The position numbers and the translations under genes were made by a program. Below the pieces are notes generated by a model. The model was not told where the DNA came from. It did not search any database and saw only the letters and a list, made by a program, of their open reading frames with translations. A stretch of DNA of 64,000 nt from Lewinellaceae bacterium (lineage in GTDB: Bacteria; Bacteroidota; Bacteroidia; Chitinophagales; Saprospiraceae). The DNA lies in contig JACJYA010000007.1 of assembly GCA_020636315.1 (NCBI GenBank), forward strand, positions 1-64,000, given 5' to 3'. Below are positions 1 to 8,500 of this stretch, in pieces. Each line of letters opens with the position of its first letter. The stretch's first letter is position 1.

Positions 1-416
1 GTTGGGACTGCGACGACTGCGCCCGGTTTTTTTCCTTTATTATTCCTTACCTGGGAGAGGAGCATCCACCGAAGTTGGGACTGCCTTTGCGCGCCGAAGC
101 TTTCTTCGGGAGCCAAAGCTTTACGCGAAGGCTCTATGCGAAGGCGGGGACATTTCAGAAACCCAACTACGCCGAGGCTTCGGCGGACGAAGGGAGAGGA
201 GCATCCGGTGATGGTGGGTTGGGGAGCTAAGTTGTCTTGTGTATTCTTGATTGCGGGACCCATAGCCTACCGGAAAGCGACACCTCTTTTCCTGTTGCTA
301 CTCCTTTTGCGGAAGTGTCACTTTTTTTGTCTGCCGAAAGGCGGTGCCATTTGGGTTATCGCTTGAAAAACAGAGAATTATTCCGGAGATTGGGCTCAAC
401 AAAATATCCTGAAACC
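1..416. repeat. Repeat-rich intergenic left edge
   Basis: No convincing gene is seen before the ATG at 417. The first 210 bases hold short direct repeats: an 11-mer (gttgggactgc) at 1-11 and 74-84, and a 15-mer (gggagaggagcatcc) at 53-67 and 192-206, with several copies of the pentamer cgaag and a near-palindrome (ccgaggcttcgg) around 172-183. This looks like degenerate intergenic repeat DNA. The stretch 211-416 shows no recognisable site. The window may begin inside a longer repeat. Confidence 0.5.
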
Positions 417-920
417 ATGCATCACCCGACAATCACCCGCAAAGGGTTCCTGCGCCGCCTGTGTGCCGGTGCGCCAACACTGCTATTTTTTCCTCATCTC
501 AATACTACTGCTTTCCGGCAGGATAAAGAGCCACTGGGCCGAAAGCTGGTCCACGAGTTCGTTTTGCAGGCTCACCGCGACCTGGACAAGGTGAAGGCCA
601 TGCTGGAAGAAACGCCCGCCCTGCTGCATGCCGCCTGGGACTGGGGTGGGGGCGATTTCGAGGTTGCCCTGGGCGCCGCAAGCCATGTCGGCCATCGGGA
701 ACTGGCCGAATACCTTCTCGGACAGGGCGCCCGGATGAACCTGTTCACCGCCGCTATGCTGGGTAACCTGAACCTGGTGAAGGCCATCACCGGCCCTTAT
801 CCGAAGCAATTGTTTACCAAAGGGCCGCACGGGCTTTCCCTGATGCACCACGCCAGAAAAGGCGGAGAGCACGCTTTGGCAGTCGTCGATTGGCTGGAAG
901 CGCAGGGCGTGAAAGAGTAA
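417..920 (+). CDS. Small ankyrin-repeat protein with Tat-like N-terminus
   Basis: This 167-residue protein has an ankyrin-type stretch in its middle (HRELAEYLLGQGA followed by AAMLGNLNLVKAI), so it probably binds another protein. The N-terminus TRKGFLRR followed by a hydrophobic segment resembles a twin-arginine signal with RK in place of RR, which fits small Tat-exported ankyrin proteins of Bacteroidota; export is inference. The frame stays open upstream to 237, but the ATG at 417 puts the signal-like segment at the N-terminus and gives the expected size. No partner gene lies nearby. A specific function cannot be assigned. Confidence 0.7.
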   Translation: MHHPTITRKGFLRRLCAGAPTLLFFPHLNTTAFRQDKEPLGRKLVHEFVLQAHRDLDKVKAMLEETPALLHAAWDWGGGDFEVALGAASHVGHRELAEYLLGQGARMNLFTAAMLGNLNLVKAITGPYPKQLFTKGPHGLSLMHHARKGGEHALAVVDWLEAQGVKE

Positions 921-933
921 TAGCATTTTGTGA

Positions 934-1050
934 TGTCCATCGCTGACGGCCCCTCCTTTCTTTAATGCCGCCATCGGAGTGGGCGCCCTGGTATTTACCA
1001 TCCTGCTGGCCCTGGCCTTCAACTACTTTGAGCGGGATAATGCCACCTAA
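934..1050 (+). pseudogene. Possible C-terminal remnant of a membrane protein
   Basis: After an in-frame stop at 931-933 the frame is open to the TAA at 1048-1050. It encodes a clear hydrophobic segment (GVGALVFTILLALAFNYF) followed by the polar tail ERDNAT, exactly what the last helix of a transporter looks like. No start codon precedes it in this frame and nothing upstream supplies the rest of a protein. It may be the last piece of a deleted gene. Chance cannot be excluded in so short a stretch. Confidence 0.25.
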
Positions 1051-1051
1051 G

Positions 1052-1106
1052 CACATTTACACTCTTACACTTTTACACATTAGCACTTTTACACATTCAC
1101 ACATTC
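1052..1106. repeat. TTACAC-type stutter repeat
   Basis: Imperfect tandem copies of ttacac/cattcacac units run through this gap and end in a run of nine C. A related stretch in the opposite orientation occurs at 18981-19007. It lies between the ankyrin gene region and the thioredoxin-fold gene and has no coding potential. Confidence 0.7.
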
Positions 1107-1200
1107 CCCCCCCCTCTGTGACCAACCTCACTGACACCTTTCCCAAACCCCTGTACTTTGCGGGAAAATCGAAAAGATCAACCCAAAAAAGATATCACTT

Positions 1201-1845
1201 ATGGCAATATTCAATGAACAGGTCAGCAAGCAGCTGACGGAGATCCTGAAGGAAATGAAAAACGAAGTCAGGATCGCATTTTTTACGCAGGAAGTCGAAT
1301 GCAACTCCTGCCGGGACGCCCATACCTTTGTGGAAGAATTTGCCGGCCTGTCCGACAAGATCAGCTACGATGTTTACGAACTGTTGAAGGACAAAGAGGT
1401 GGCGGAAAAGTACGGCGTGGATAAAATACCCGCCATGGTGATGCTCGACAAAGACGGCAATGATTACGGAATCCGCTTTTACGGCATCCCTGGAGGCTAC
1501 GAGATCAATTCTTTCCTGTCTGCCCTGAAGGAAGTCTCCGGCAACCACGAAGAACTGCCGGAAGAACTGATGCAGCGCATAAAGGCGATTGATAAGGATG
1601 TGCACATTCAGGTGTTCGTCACGGCCACTTGTCCGTATTGCCCGGGCGCCGTGGTGGTGGGCCACCGGCTTGCCCTGGAGAACCCCCATATCAAGGCCGA
1701 CATGGTCGATGCGGCCATTTATCCGGACCTGTCCATGAAATATAGTGTTCGGGGCGTGCCCAAGATTGTCATCAACGAAGACCACGAACTGGTGGGCGCC
1801 CAGCCGGTAACGGAATTCCTCCGGGTACTGGAGAACCTGAATTAG
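1201..1845 (+). CDS. Two-domain thioredoxin-fold protein (PDO-like disulfide oxidoreductase)
   Basis: The 214-residue protein consists of two consecutive thioredoxin/glutaredoxin folds, each with a CxxC: C34-N-S-C37 in the first half and C144-P-Y-C147 in the second. Each half also has its cis-proline (P77 in KIPAM, P187 in GVPK). This is the layout of the protein disulfide oxidoreductase (PDO) family, known best from thermophiles, and of the AhpF N-terminal domain. There is no signal peptide, so it should act in the cytoplasm. The second motif CPYC is glutaredoxin-like and probably the main redox site (inference). The sequence gtactttgcgg about 45 bases upstream resembles a Bacteroidota -7 element. 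A hairpin terminator follows at 1933. Confidence 0.85.
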   Translation: MAIFNEQVSKQLTEILKEMKNEVRIAFFTQEVECNSCRDAHTFVEEFAGLSDKISYDVYELLKDKEVAEKYGVDKIPAMVMLDKDGNDYGIRFYGIPGGYEINSFLSALKEVSGNHEELPEELMQRIKAIDKDVHIQVFVTATCPYCPGAVVVGHRLALENPHIKADMVDAAIYPDLSMKYSVRGVPKIVINEDHELVGAQPVTEFLRVLENLN

Positions 1846-1850
1846 GGGCC

Positions 1851-1883
1851 GTTGGCGGTTAGCTGTTAGCGATTGGCTGGCAG
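1851..1883. repeat. GTTAGC-type intergenic repeat
   Basis: The run gttggcggttagctgttagc and its continuation are built from variants of the heptamer gttagcn. A close relative begins gttggccgttagct at 14204. Both lie just after a stop codon. Confidence 0.5.
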
Positions 1884-1932
1884 CCCATTACAAACAGATA
1901 CCTGTTTTACTAAATCCATAAAGTTTTTTCAG

Positions 1933-1967
1933 GAGCCATCCCGGGACTTCCGGTGATGGCTCTTTTT
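1933..1967 (+). terminator. Rho-independent terminator
   Basis: An 8-bp stem gagccatc/gatggctc (1933-1940 with 1955-1962), extended inside by ccgg/ccgg, is followed by a run of T. It terminates the thioredoxin-fold gene. Confidence 0.85.
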
Positions 1968-1997
1968 CATCCAGGCCTCGAATGAGGCAATCCGGAT

Positions 1998-2036
1998 TCC
2001 CAAATCAAAAATCCCAAATCAAAAATCCCGATTCCC
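1998..2036. repeat. Tandem repeat of about 14 bp running into the BASS gene end
   Basis: Two head-to-tail copies of a tcccaaatcaaaaa-like unit are followed by a partial third (tcccgattccca). The stop codon and last residues of the transporter gene on the minus strand (2019-3092) lie inside this repeat. Confidence 0.7.
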
Positions 2037-3092
2037 ACCTCCCCCTCTCCACCAGCTCGCCAGGCCCGAGCCCGTCACGTTCATCAGCGGGCCGAAGACG
2101 GCGGGCGCCAGGCCCATGGTGGACACCTTGCCCATTTCCAGGGCCAGCCCGCTTGCCAGCCCGCTGTTCTGCAGGCCGACCTCCAGAGCGATAGTGCGGC
2201 AGGATTGCCGGTCGAGCCCAAACAGGCGGCTGGCCCAGTAGCCGAAAAAATAGCCGGCGGCATTGTGTAGGGCGGTGGCAAAGATGAGGGTGAGGCCGAT
2301 GGTGAGCAGGCTGTCGCGCCCGGCGGCGGTGATGATAGCAATGATCACGGCGATGCCAACCATTGAAACCCTGGGCATTACACGCGCCAGCCAAGGAAAA
2401 CGCTCATAAAAGAAGTGGTTGAAGAACAAGCCGGCGACAACCGGCAATATTACGATGCGCAGGATGTCCAGCATCATACCCCAGGCATCAATGGGAACGA
2501 GCTGCCCGGCAAGGAGGGACATCAGGAGAGGGGTCAGGAGGGGCGCCAGCAGGGTGGCGATGGCCGTTAGCGTCAGGGAAAGGGCCAGGTTGGCCTTTGC
2601 GATAAAGGACATCACATTGGACGCCAGCCCGCTGGGCGAGCAGCCCACCAGGATGAGCCCGGCGGCGATCTCGGGAGGGAAGGAGAACACCTTTGTCAGG
2701 CCGAACCCCACCAGCGGCATGATGGTGAATTGGCAGAGCAGCCCCACAAAGACTCCTTTGGGCATGCGGATCACTCCCATAAAGTCGCGCAGGCTCATCG
2801 CCGTGCCCATTCCGAACATGATGATCATCAGCAGAGGGATGATCAGTTTTTTCAGGTCGAATCCCCACAGCTCGCGGAAGGGAGCAGGGTAAAAGAGGGA
2901 GGCCGTCACGGCGGCTATGATCCATGCGGTGAAGGCCAGCCGCCGGAGTTGCTCTGATCTGCCCAGCCCGATGGCCAGCAGGATGAAGAAGAGGATAACG
3001 GCGGGCCCCAGCCATTGTTCCTGCCCGGCCATAAATAGAGCGAGGATGGCCATCAGGGCGAGCGCGGCGGCAAGGATAAAGTGGTTTCTCAT
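2019..3092 (-). CDS. Bile acid:sodium symporter (BASS) family transporter
   Basis: This 357-residue, highly hydrophobic protein has about ten membrane segments and the BASS/SBF hallmarks: GTAMSLRDF in the first half, GCSPSGLASNVMSFIAKAN at the crossover region, and EVGLQNSGLASGLA in the second half. The family moves organic anions (bile acids, pantoate, keto acids and others) together with sodium across the inner membrane; the substrate here cannot be told. It follows the SUI1 gene by three bases, so the two form an operon. Its last residues (GGGGNRDF) are encoded by the edge of a tandem repeat, which suggests the original stop was lost and replaced by repeat sequence. Confidence 0.9.
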   Translation of the reverse strand: MRNHFILAAALALMAILALFMAGQEQWLGPAVILFFILLAIGLGRSEQLRRLAFTAWIIAAVTASLFYPAPFRELWGFDLKKLIIPLLMIIMFGMGTAMSLRDFMGVIRMPKGVFVGLLCQFTIMPLVGFGLTKVFSFPPEIAAGLILVGCSPSGLASNVMSFIAKANLALSLTLTAIATLLAPLLTPLLMSLLAGQLVPIDAWGMMLDILRIVILPVVAGLFFNHFFYERFPWLARVMPRVSMVGIAVIIAIITAAGRDSLLTIGLTLIFATALHNAAGYFFGYWASRLFGLDRQSCRTIALEVGLQNSGLASGLALEMGKVSTMGLAPAVFGPLMNVTGSGLASWWRGGGGNRDF

Positions 3093-3095
3093 TTT

Positions 3096-3449
3096 TTACA
3101 TTCCTCCGGAAGCCTTCGTATTGGCAAACCCTTTTTCTTTGAGCAATTCGACAATCTTATCCCGTTGATTGCCCTGAATAAGGATTTCCCCATCCTTAAC
3201 CGAGCCGCCGACACCACATTTGGACTTGAGGTGCCTGCCCAGTTCCTTGAGGCTGTCTTCAGGGCCGACAAAACCGGTAACCAGGGTTACCTCCTTTCCT
3301 TTTCGCTTCTTTCGGTCGATCAAAACCCGGAGCTTTTGTTGCTGGGGAGGAAGTTCCTCCGCTTCCTGTTCCTCCCGGTATTCATATTCGAAATCCGGGT
3401 CGGTTGAATAGACTATTCCTTTCCGGTTGTTTTTGTTCTTCTTGCCCAT
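3096..3449 (-). CDS. SUI1/eIF1-like translation factor (YciH type)
   Basis: The 117-residue protein carries the SUI1 fold in its C-terminal 80 residues: the basic strand RKKRKGKEVTLVTG, the helix LKELGRHLKSKCGVGGSV and the closing segment EILIQGNQRDKIVELL. The N-terminal 35 residues are charged and probably flexible. Bacterial SUI1/YciH proteins bind the 30S subunit and affect start-codon fidelity; the role is modest and not essential where tested. It is the first gene of a two-gene unit with the BASS transporter, with no obvious functional link. Confidence 0.9.
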   Translation of the reverse strand: MGKKNKNNRKGIVYSTDPDFEYEYREEQEAEELPPQQQKLRVLIDRKKRKGKEVTLVTGFVGPEDSLKELGRHLKSKCGVGGSVKDGEILIQGNQRDKIVELLKEKGFANTKASGGM

Positions 3450-3519
3450 GTAAAGTAAGGTTTTTCTTTTTTTCTATTAACCACAACGAATATGGCCTGC
3501 CTTTGTTTTCGCCGGCGCT

Positions 3520-4392
3520 TCAGAAGGCCCGGGAATAACCGACTCCAGGGCTGTTCACCAACTGAGTGCTAAAGGTTGAAAAATAGAAATATCCCAGGTC
3601 CAGCCGGCTGTTGTTGCGGGCGAAACTGATACCGAAGCCCGGATACAATGTTTTGCCCTCCTTCCCGGGTAAAAAGAGGTTGTCGATCAGAATGTGCCAG
3701 GGCCCGGAAAGCCGGAAAGCTCCTCCTGCACTGAGGACGAACCTGGAATCACTATTCGACCTCAGCCCCACGGCATAACCGGCATTGAAGTTGAAATACT
3801 TGTCTTTTTTGCCCAGTGTGGAGGCCAGGTAAATATGCGCCGTCCGGGGAAATTCCGGTTCCGGGGAAAGAGAGAACAAAAAGTTTATCCCCGCACCAAT
3901 ATTGAGGGGCCCTTCCGAGTTGCTGGCCAGGCGGGTGCGGACAAGGAAGAAAAAAGGAAGGACGTAGCCCATGCCGATGCTGTAATGGTTGGTCGCGGCG
4001 AAGTCCACCTGATTCCATGCCAGTTGGGTGTTTCGAAATAGCCGGCTGCCTTTGGGAGCGCTAAATGCAGTGTTGCTGATGAAAAGATCCTGAAAAAAAC
4101 CTCCCTCGGTTTTTTTATTCAGCCTGCCGGGCAGGCGGGCATTCTCACCAGTGGCTACCTCGACGCTTTTCAGCGTACTGAGGTCAAAAAAGAGCGTGTC
4201 GCCACTGCGCAGGCGGAACCCGAGCTCCGGCGGTTGGAGGTAAAAGACGTTCCCCAGAAAATGGTCGCCACGCTGTGTGACGAGCAGGTGCAGTTGGCTG
4301 GTGTCCCCGAGGCGTACGCCCGGGGCAATGATCTCCTGGCACAGGATTGAGGCTGAAATGCCCAGAAAAATGATAACAAAAAGGAAGCGCAT
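3520..4392 (-). CDS. Secreted protein, putative outer-membrane beta-barrel
   Basis: I do not recognise a named family. From the ATG at 4392 the protein is 290 residues with a clean signal peptide (MRFLFVIIFLGISASILC, cleavage likely before QEI). The mature part alternates polar and hydrophobic residues and is rich in Gly, Tyr and Phe, with strand-like pieces such as NIGAGINFLFSLS and HIYLAST, and it ends in Phe, as many outer-membrane barrels do. The open frame extends 45 bases further upstream, but the 4392 start places the signal sequence at the N-terminus. It lies 70 bases upstream of the SUI1 gene on the same strand. Confidence 0.6.
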   Translation of the reverse strand: MRFLFVIIFLGISASILCQEIIAPGVRLGDTSQLHLLVTQRGDHFLGNVFYLQPPELGFRLRSGDTLFFDLSTLKSVEVATGENARLPGRLNKKTEGGFFQDLFISNTAFSAPKGSRLFRNTQLAWNQVDFAATNHYSIGMGYVLPFFFLVRTRLASNSEGPLNIGAGINFLFSLSPEPEFPRTAHIYLASTLGKKDKYFNFNAGYAVGLRSNSDSRFVLSAGGAFRLSGPWHILIDNLFLPGKEGKTLYPGFGISFARNNSRLDLGYFYFSTFSTQLVNSPGVGYSRAF

Positions 4393-4551
4393 AGCCTTTA
4401 TCGCTTTTTTACACCCCGGAAAAGCCGGGAGATGCATTTGGCAGCAAATATAATGATGAACCTTTGCTTAATAAACTCCCGGTACTATTGCCAGATCCTC
4501 CGGTATGCCTTACCTTAGTAGCGAAGCATTAATAATTAAACCCTTTCCGGA

Positions 4552-5484
4552 TTGAAACCAGTGCAACAAGCTACCAGCCATATTTTGATGGTCCGCCCGG
4601 CTCACTTCGGGTACAACCAGGAAACTGCTGTCAGTAACGCCTTCCAAACCATGGATGAATCTCTTCGCCCGGAGGAAGCCCGCCGGCAGGCAGTCCTTGA
4701 ATTCGATACATTTGTGGAAAAACTCCGTTCGGCCGGCGTTGATGTCATCGTGCTGGAAGATACGGATACTCCGGTTAAACCCGATGCGGTTTTCCCGAAC
4801 AACTGGATCACTTTTCATGAGGACGGCACCGTGGCCACCTATCCGATGAATGCTCCGGCCCGCCGGCTGGAAAGGCGGGAAGATGTGTTGGAAACGCTGG
4901 GTAAGCGTTTCTTGATCAGCCAGCATCTTCGGTTCGAGCATTTCGAAGAAATGGACATGTACCTGGAGGGTACCGGCAGCCTCATTCTGGACCGCCCCAA
5001 CCGCATTGCCTATGCCTGCCTGAGCCCTCGTACCGATGAGCACCTGCTGGATGATTTTTGCGACAAAATGGGGTATGAAAAACTGGCCTTTATCGCCGTC
5101 GATGGGAATGGGCAGGAGGTCTATCACACCAATGTCATGATGGCGCTGGGGGATGCTTTCGTGGTGGTCTGCCTGGAATCGGTCAGAGCAAAAGGCGAAC
5201 GAGAGCGGTTGCTGAATAAATTTGCGGCAACTAAAAAGGAAATCATCGAGATCTCCCTGGATCAGATGATGGCCTTTGCCGGTAATATGCTTCAGGTGCG
5301 CAGTAGAGATGGTAAACCCTTACTCGTCATGTCAGAGCAGGCCTACAAATCTTTGCGCCCGGAGCAGGTGCAGCAAATTGAAAAGCATGCCAGTATTCTG
5401 CACACGCCCTTATATGTGATCGAAAAGTACGGGGGCGGCAGTGCCCGGTGTATGATGGCCGAGGTCTTTTTGCCAGAGAAATAA
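4552..5484 (+). CDS. ctlX: Citrulline utilization hydrolase CtlX
   Basis: The protein matches the CtlX branch of the guanidino-group-modifying superfamily (arginine deiminase and amidinotransferase relatives). The opening HILMVRPAHFGYNQETAVSNA, the VFPNNW motif with the Asp/Asn of the active site, YHTNVMMALG with the catalytic His, and the C-terminal GGGSARCMMAE with the nucleophilic Cys (about residue 300 of 310) are all present. It is expected to hydrolyse citrulline or a related ureido/guanidino compound in the cytoplasm. There is no ATG at the right place: the frame begins at TTG 4552 or GTG 4561, so the start is non-standard. It ends at a shared terminator with the convergent receptor gene. 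Confidence 0.85.
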   Translation: MKPVQQATSHILMVRPAHFGYNQETAVSNAFQTMDESLRPEEARRQAVLEFDTFVEKLRSAGVDVIVLEDTDTPVKPDAVFPNNWITFHEDGTVATYPMNAPARRLERREDVLETLGKRFLISQHLRFEHFEEMDMYLEGTGSLILDRPNRIAYACLSPRTDEHLLDDFCDKMGYEKLAFIAVDGNGQEVYHTNVMMALGDAFVVVCLESVRAKGERERLLNKFAATKKEIIEISLDQMMAFAGNMLQVRSRDGKPLLVMSEQAYKSLRPEQVQQIEKHASILHTPLYVIEKYGGGSARCMMAEVFLPEK

Positions 5485-5513
5485 TACGGGAAAACTTTGC
5501 CTTCCGGGTAAAA

Positions 5514-5550
5514 GAAAGAGGCTCGCCAAAAACCTGGCAAGCCTCTTTTT
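5514..5550. terminator. Bidirectional terminator
   Basis: A 7-bp stem agaggct/agcctct (5517-5523 with 5540-5546), extended inside by gcc/ggc, has an A-rich left flank and T-rich right flank. It can stop transcripts of both ctlX and the convergent TonB receptor gene. Confidence 0.85.
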
Positions 5551-5593
5551 ATCAGTAGCTATCCTTTCCTTTAGAAAAGGCAGGACTTACACT

Positions 5594-8500
5594 TTACTTA
5601 AAGATATAGCGAAGCCCAAGGCGCATGCGCCAGCGGGAGCTGAAGTCGCTGATATCCAGCGCATCTTTTCCTACTGCTTCTTCAGTGTAAGAGAATTGTG
5701 GTGTGGTGCCGTCATCAGCGTATCCTACAAAGTCGTACAGGAAGTAGTTATTGAAGTCGCCTGGTACGCTGTAGCGAACGCCCCAACTGGAGTTCAGCAG
5801 GTTGGCCAGGTTAAAGACATCCCAGCTGAATTGCAGTTTTTGGGTCTTGCCTCCTACTTTCAGGCCAAAGTCCTGGCGCAGCGACAGGTCGAGATAGCTG
5901 ACGTAGGGCATCCAGTTGGAGTTCTTTTCAGCATAGCTGCCGCGGTTTTTGCTCAGGTACGGATCATCCTCGATGAAGGCGTTCAGGCGGTTCCATTGTT
6001 CCTGTGGGGAAACGCCATCCGTTTCTACCAGTGTGATCTCATTCTGGTTGGCGGGTATCCAGATCAGGCTTCGGTTACGGCTGGTGCTACCCGTCTCGTT
6101 GTTGATGTTCCGGCCGCCGGAGCCACCGATCACGTAGGAGTAGGGGCTGCCTTTCAGGCCTTCGTACAGCAGTGAGAGGGTAGTAGTGGCATTTTTTTCA
6201 GCGTTCCAGTCCACACTATAGCTCAGGGCGCCCAGAACACGGTGGCCGAGTGCAAAGTCAGAGCGGCCAAGGACCGGGAAGTTACGGCCATCGATGCTCA
6301 CCTGCCCGCGCCACTGAGAAGAGTTCTGAGAAGAAGTACCTTCATTTACCGCTTCGGCGTCGCCATAAGTGTAGGAGAGGCTTGCCGTCAGGCCGAAGTC
6401 AAACTCCTTGGCCAGGGCAGCGGTGAGGGTATAGGTATAACCGTCACTGGTGTTACTGCCCACATAGATGCCTGCTCCGTAGGGGTCGGCAAGGTCTTCG
6501 CGGAGAAATACCGGACGGTTGTCGCCACCTGTATTGGTCCAGTTGAAATCTACAGTGGGGTCGGAGTTGACGTTGGTGTAAACGACGTTGTTCAGGGTCT
6601 TGGTGTAAACCCCTTCAAGTGTAGCGGCTATGCCGCCGGGCAGTTTGGTGTCAACTGCCAGGTTGCCGCGCAGTACCTGCGGATATTTGAAATCCTTGGT
6701 GAACAGGTCCACCTGGCCGGACGGAACGGAGAAGCTCGGGTTTTCGTATTGCTTCTGGATATCGGCGATGAAGTTGATATCCCCGGGAATGTCGCGTTCG
6801 GAAACGCTACCGATGGTGACGCCGTTGTTGTTGAACATAGCCCCCGGCCATACGAACGGAATGCGGCTGGTGAAAATGCCGATACCGCCGCGCAGTATTG
6901 TAGAGCGGTCGCCGGCCAGGTCATAATCAAAACCAACCCGCGGAGAGATCATCAGCTGTCCATCGGGAGCAACACCCCCTTCCACATCTTTTGCGACATC
7001 GTAATTCTGCCGGAGGACAGGGAGTGTCTCTGAATTGAAAGAGGAGTGGATGGCCGGGTCTGTAGTGATGACCGGAATATCCAGGCGAAGGCCGTAGGTC
7101 AGCGTAAACCGCGGGTTCACCGTCCATTCATCCTGTGCATAGAAGCCCAGTTGTATGGCGTTGAAGTCAGAGGCGGCAGCAGATCCGTCACCTGTCAGGT
7201 CGTCAACGAGAGAATAAGAACGGTCGTATTCAATGGCAGGCTCTCCATTGAGGAAGGCGTCAATATTCTCGAAGCGGTACGTTCCGTAGTTCTGACGGAT
7301 GAACAGGTTGTATATTTTGTAGAATTCATTGTGGGTACCCAGTGTGATGGTATGGTTACCTTTATAGATCTTGAAGTTGTCGGTGATCGTAAAGATATCC
7401 TGGTCCAGGGCATTACCCGTAGAGAATTCCTCAGAACCCAGAGCGATGGTTCCTGCCCCGTCCTCGATATAAACGTAGGGGAAGTCGCTACCGATCGGGT
7501 CACGGTCATCCCGTACGGCCGTAAAACCAATGATGAGGTTATTGCTGAAGTCGGTACCGAAGGTGGACTTCAGTTCCAGAGCAGAGGAATTGGTCGTACT
7601 CGGGAAGAAAACGCCATTATTGGAGAAGTTGATGAAACGGGAATTGGAAACGTTGCGGTCAATGTTTTCCGCCTTGGTGTAGTTGTGGCGAAGGGTCAGG
7701 CGGTGGTTCTGGTTGAGGTTGATATCGAGCTTTCCAAACAAGGAAGTCCCGTTCAACTCATCCGCAACACTGCCAAAGGTACCCGGATCATAATTATAGG
7801 TATTCCTCAGGAAGTCGCGCAGGGTGTTGAGCTGGCCCTGGTCGGCATCGCCATCATAGACGCCAAAGTCGAATGGTGAAGGTGTCTCGTCGCGGCGAAG
7901 CTCCGCATTGACGAAAAAGAATACTTTGTCCTTCACGATCGGGCCGCCCAGGGAAGCGCCGTAAGTTTTCTGAGAGAACTTGGCTACCCCTTCCCGGTCA
8001 TTGCCGGTGCGGTCGGTCAGCGTTTGGTTGGTCTTGCCAACCATGCTTTCGTTCTGCCAGAAGTAGTAGGCCGTTCCCTCGAAATTATTCGTACCCGATT
8101 TGGTAACAGCGTTGATGCCGCCGCCGGCAAATCCACCGAGGGTTACGTCGTAGGGAGAAAGAACCACCTGGAACTGGTCGATGATGTCGATGGAGAACGG
8201 AGCGATGCCCGTCTGGCCGCCGTTGGTGCCTTGAGAGGATAATCCGAAAACATCGTTGTTCACTGCCCCATCGATATAAATGGCATTGTAGCGGTTGTTG
8301 ACCCCGGCAAATGAGGTGCCGCCGCTGTAGCCGGTTGCCTGAGGCGTCAGGCGGACATAGTCGGCCAGGTCCCGGTTCAGGGTAGGAACGACATCAATAT
8401 CATCGGAAGTGATCTGCGTACTGGCGCCGGAACTGGTGCCGGTAGTACCCTGCCGGGCCACTACCTGTACCGCTGCCAGCTCGATGCCTTGTTCCTCGAG

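Noticed and set aside
237..416. Upstream extension of the ankyrin gene
   Set aside because: The extra 60 residues are not family-like and would place the signal-like segment internally.
6242..7879. Long plus-strand frames (263 and 277 codons) inside the Oar-like gene
   Set aside because: They are antisense to a clear TonB receptor and have the composition of a mirrored frame.
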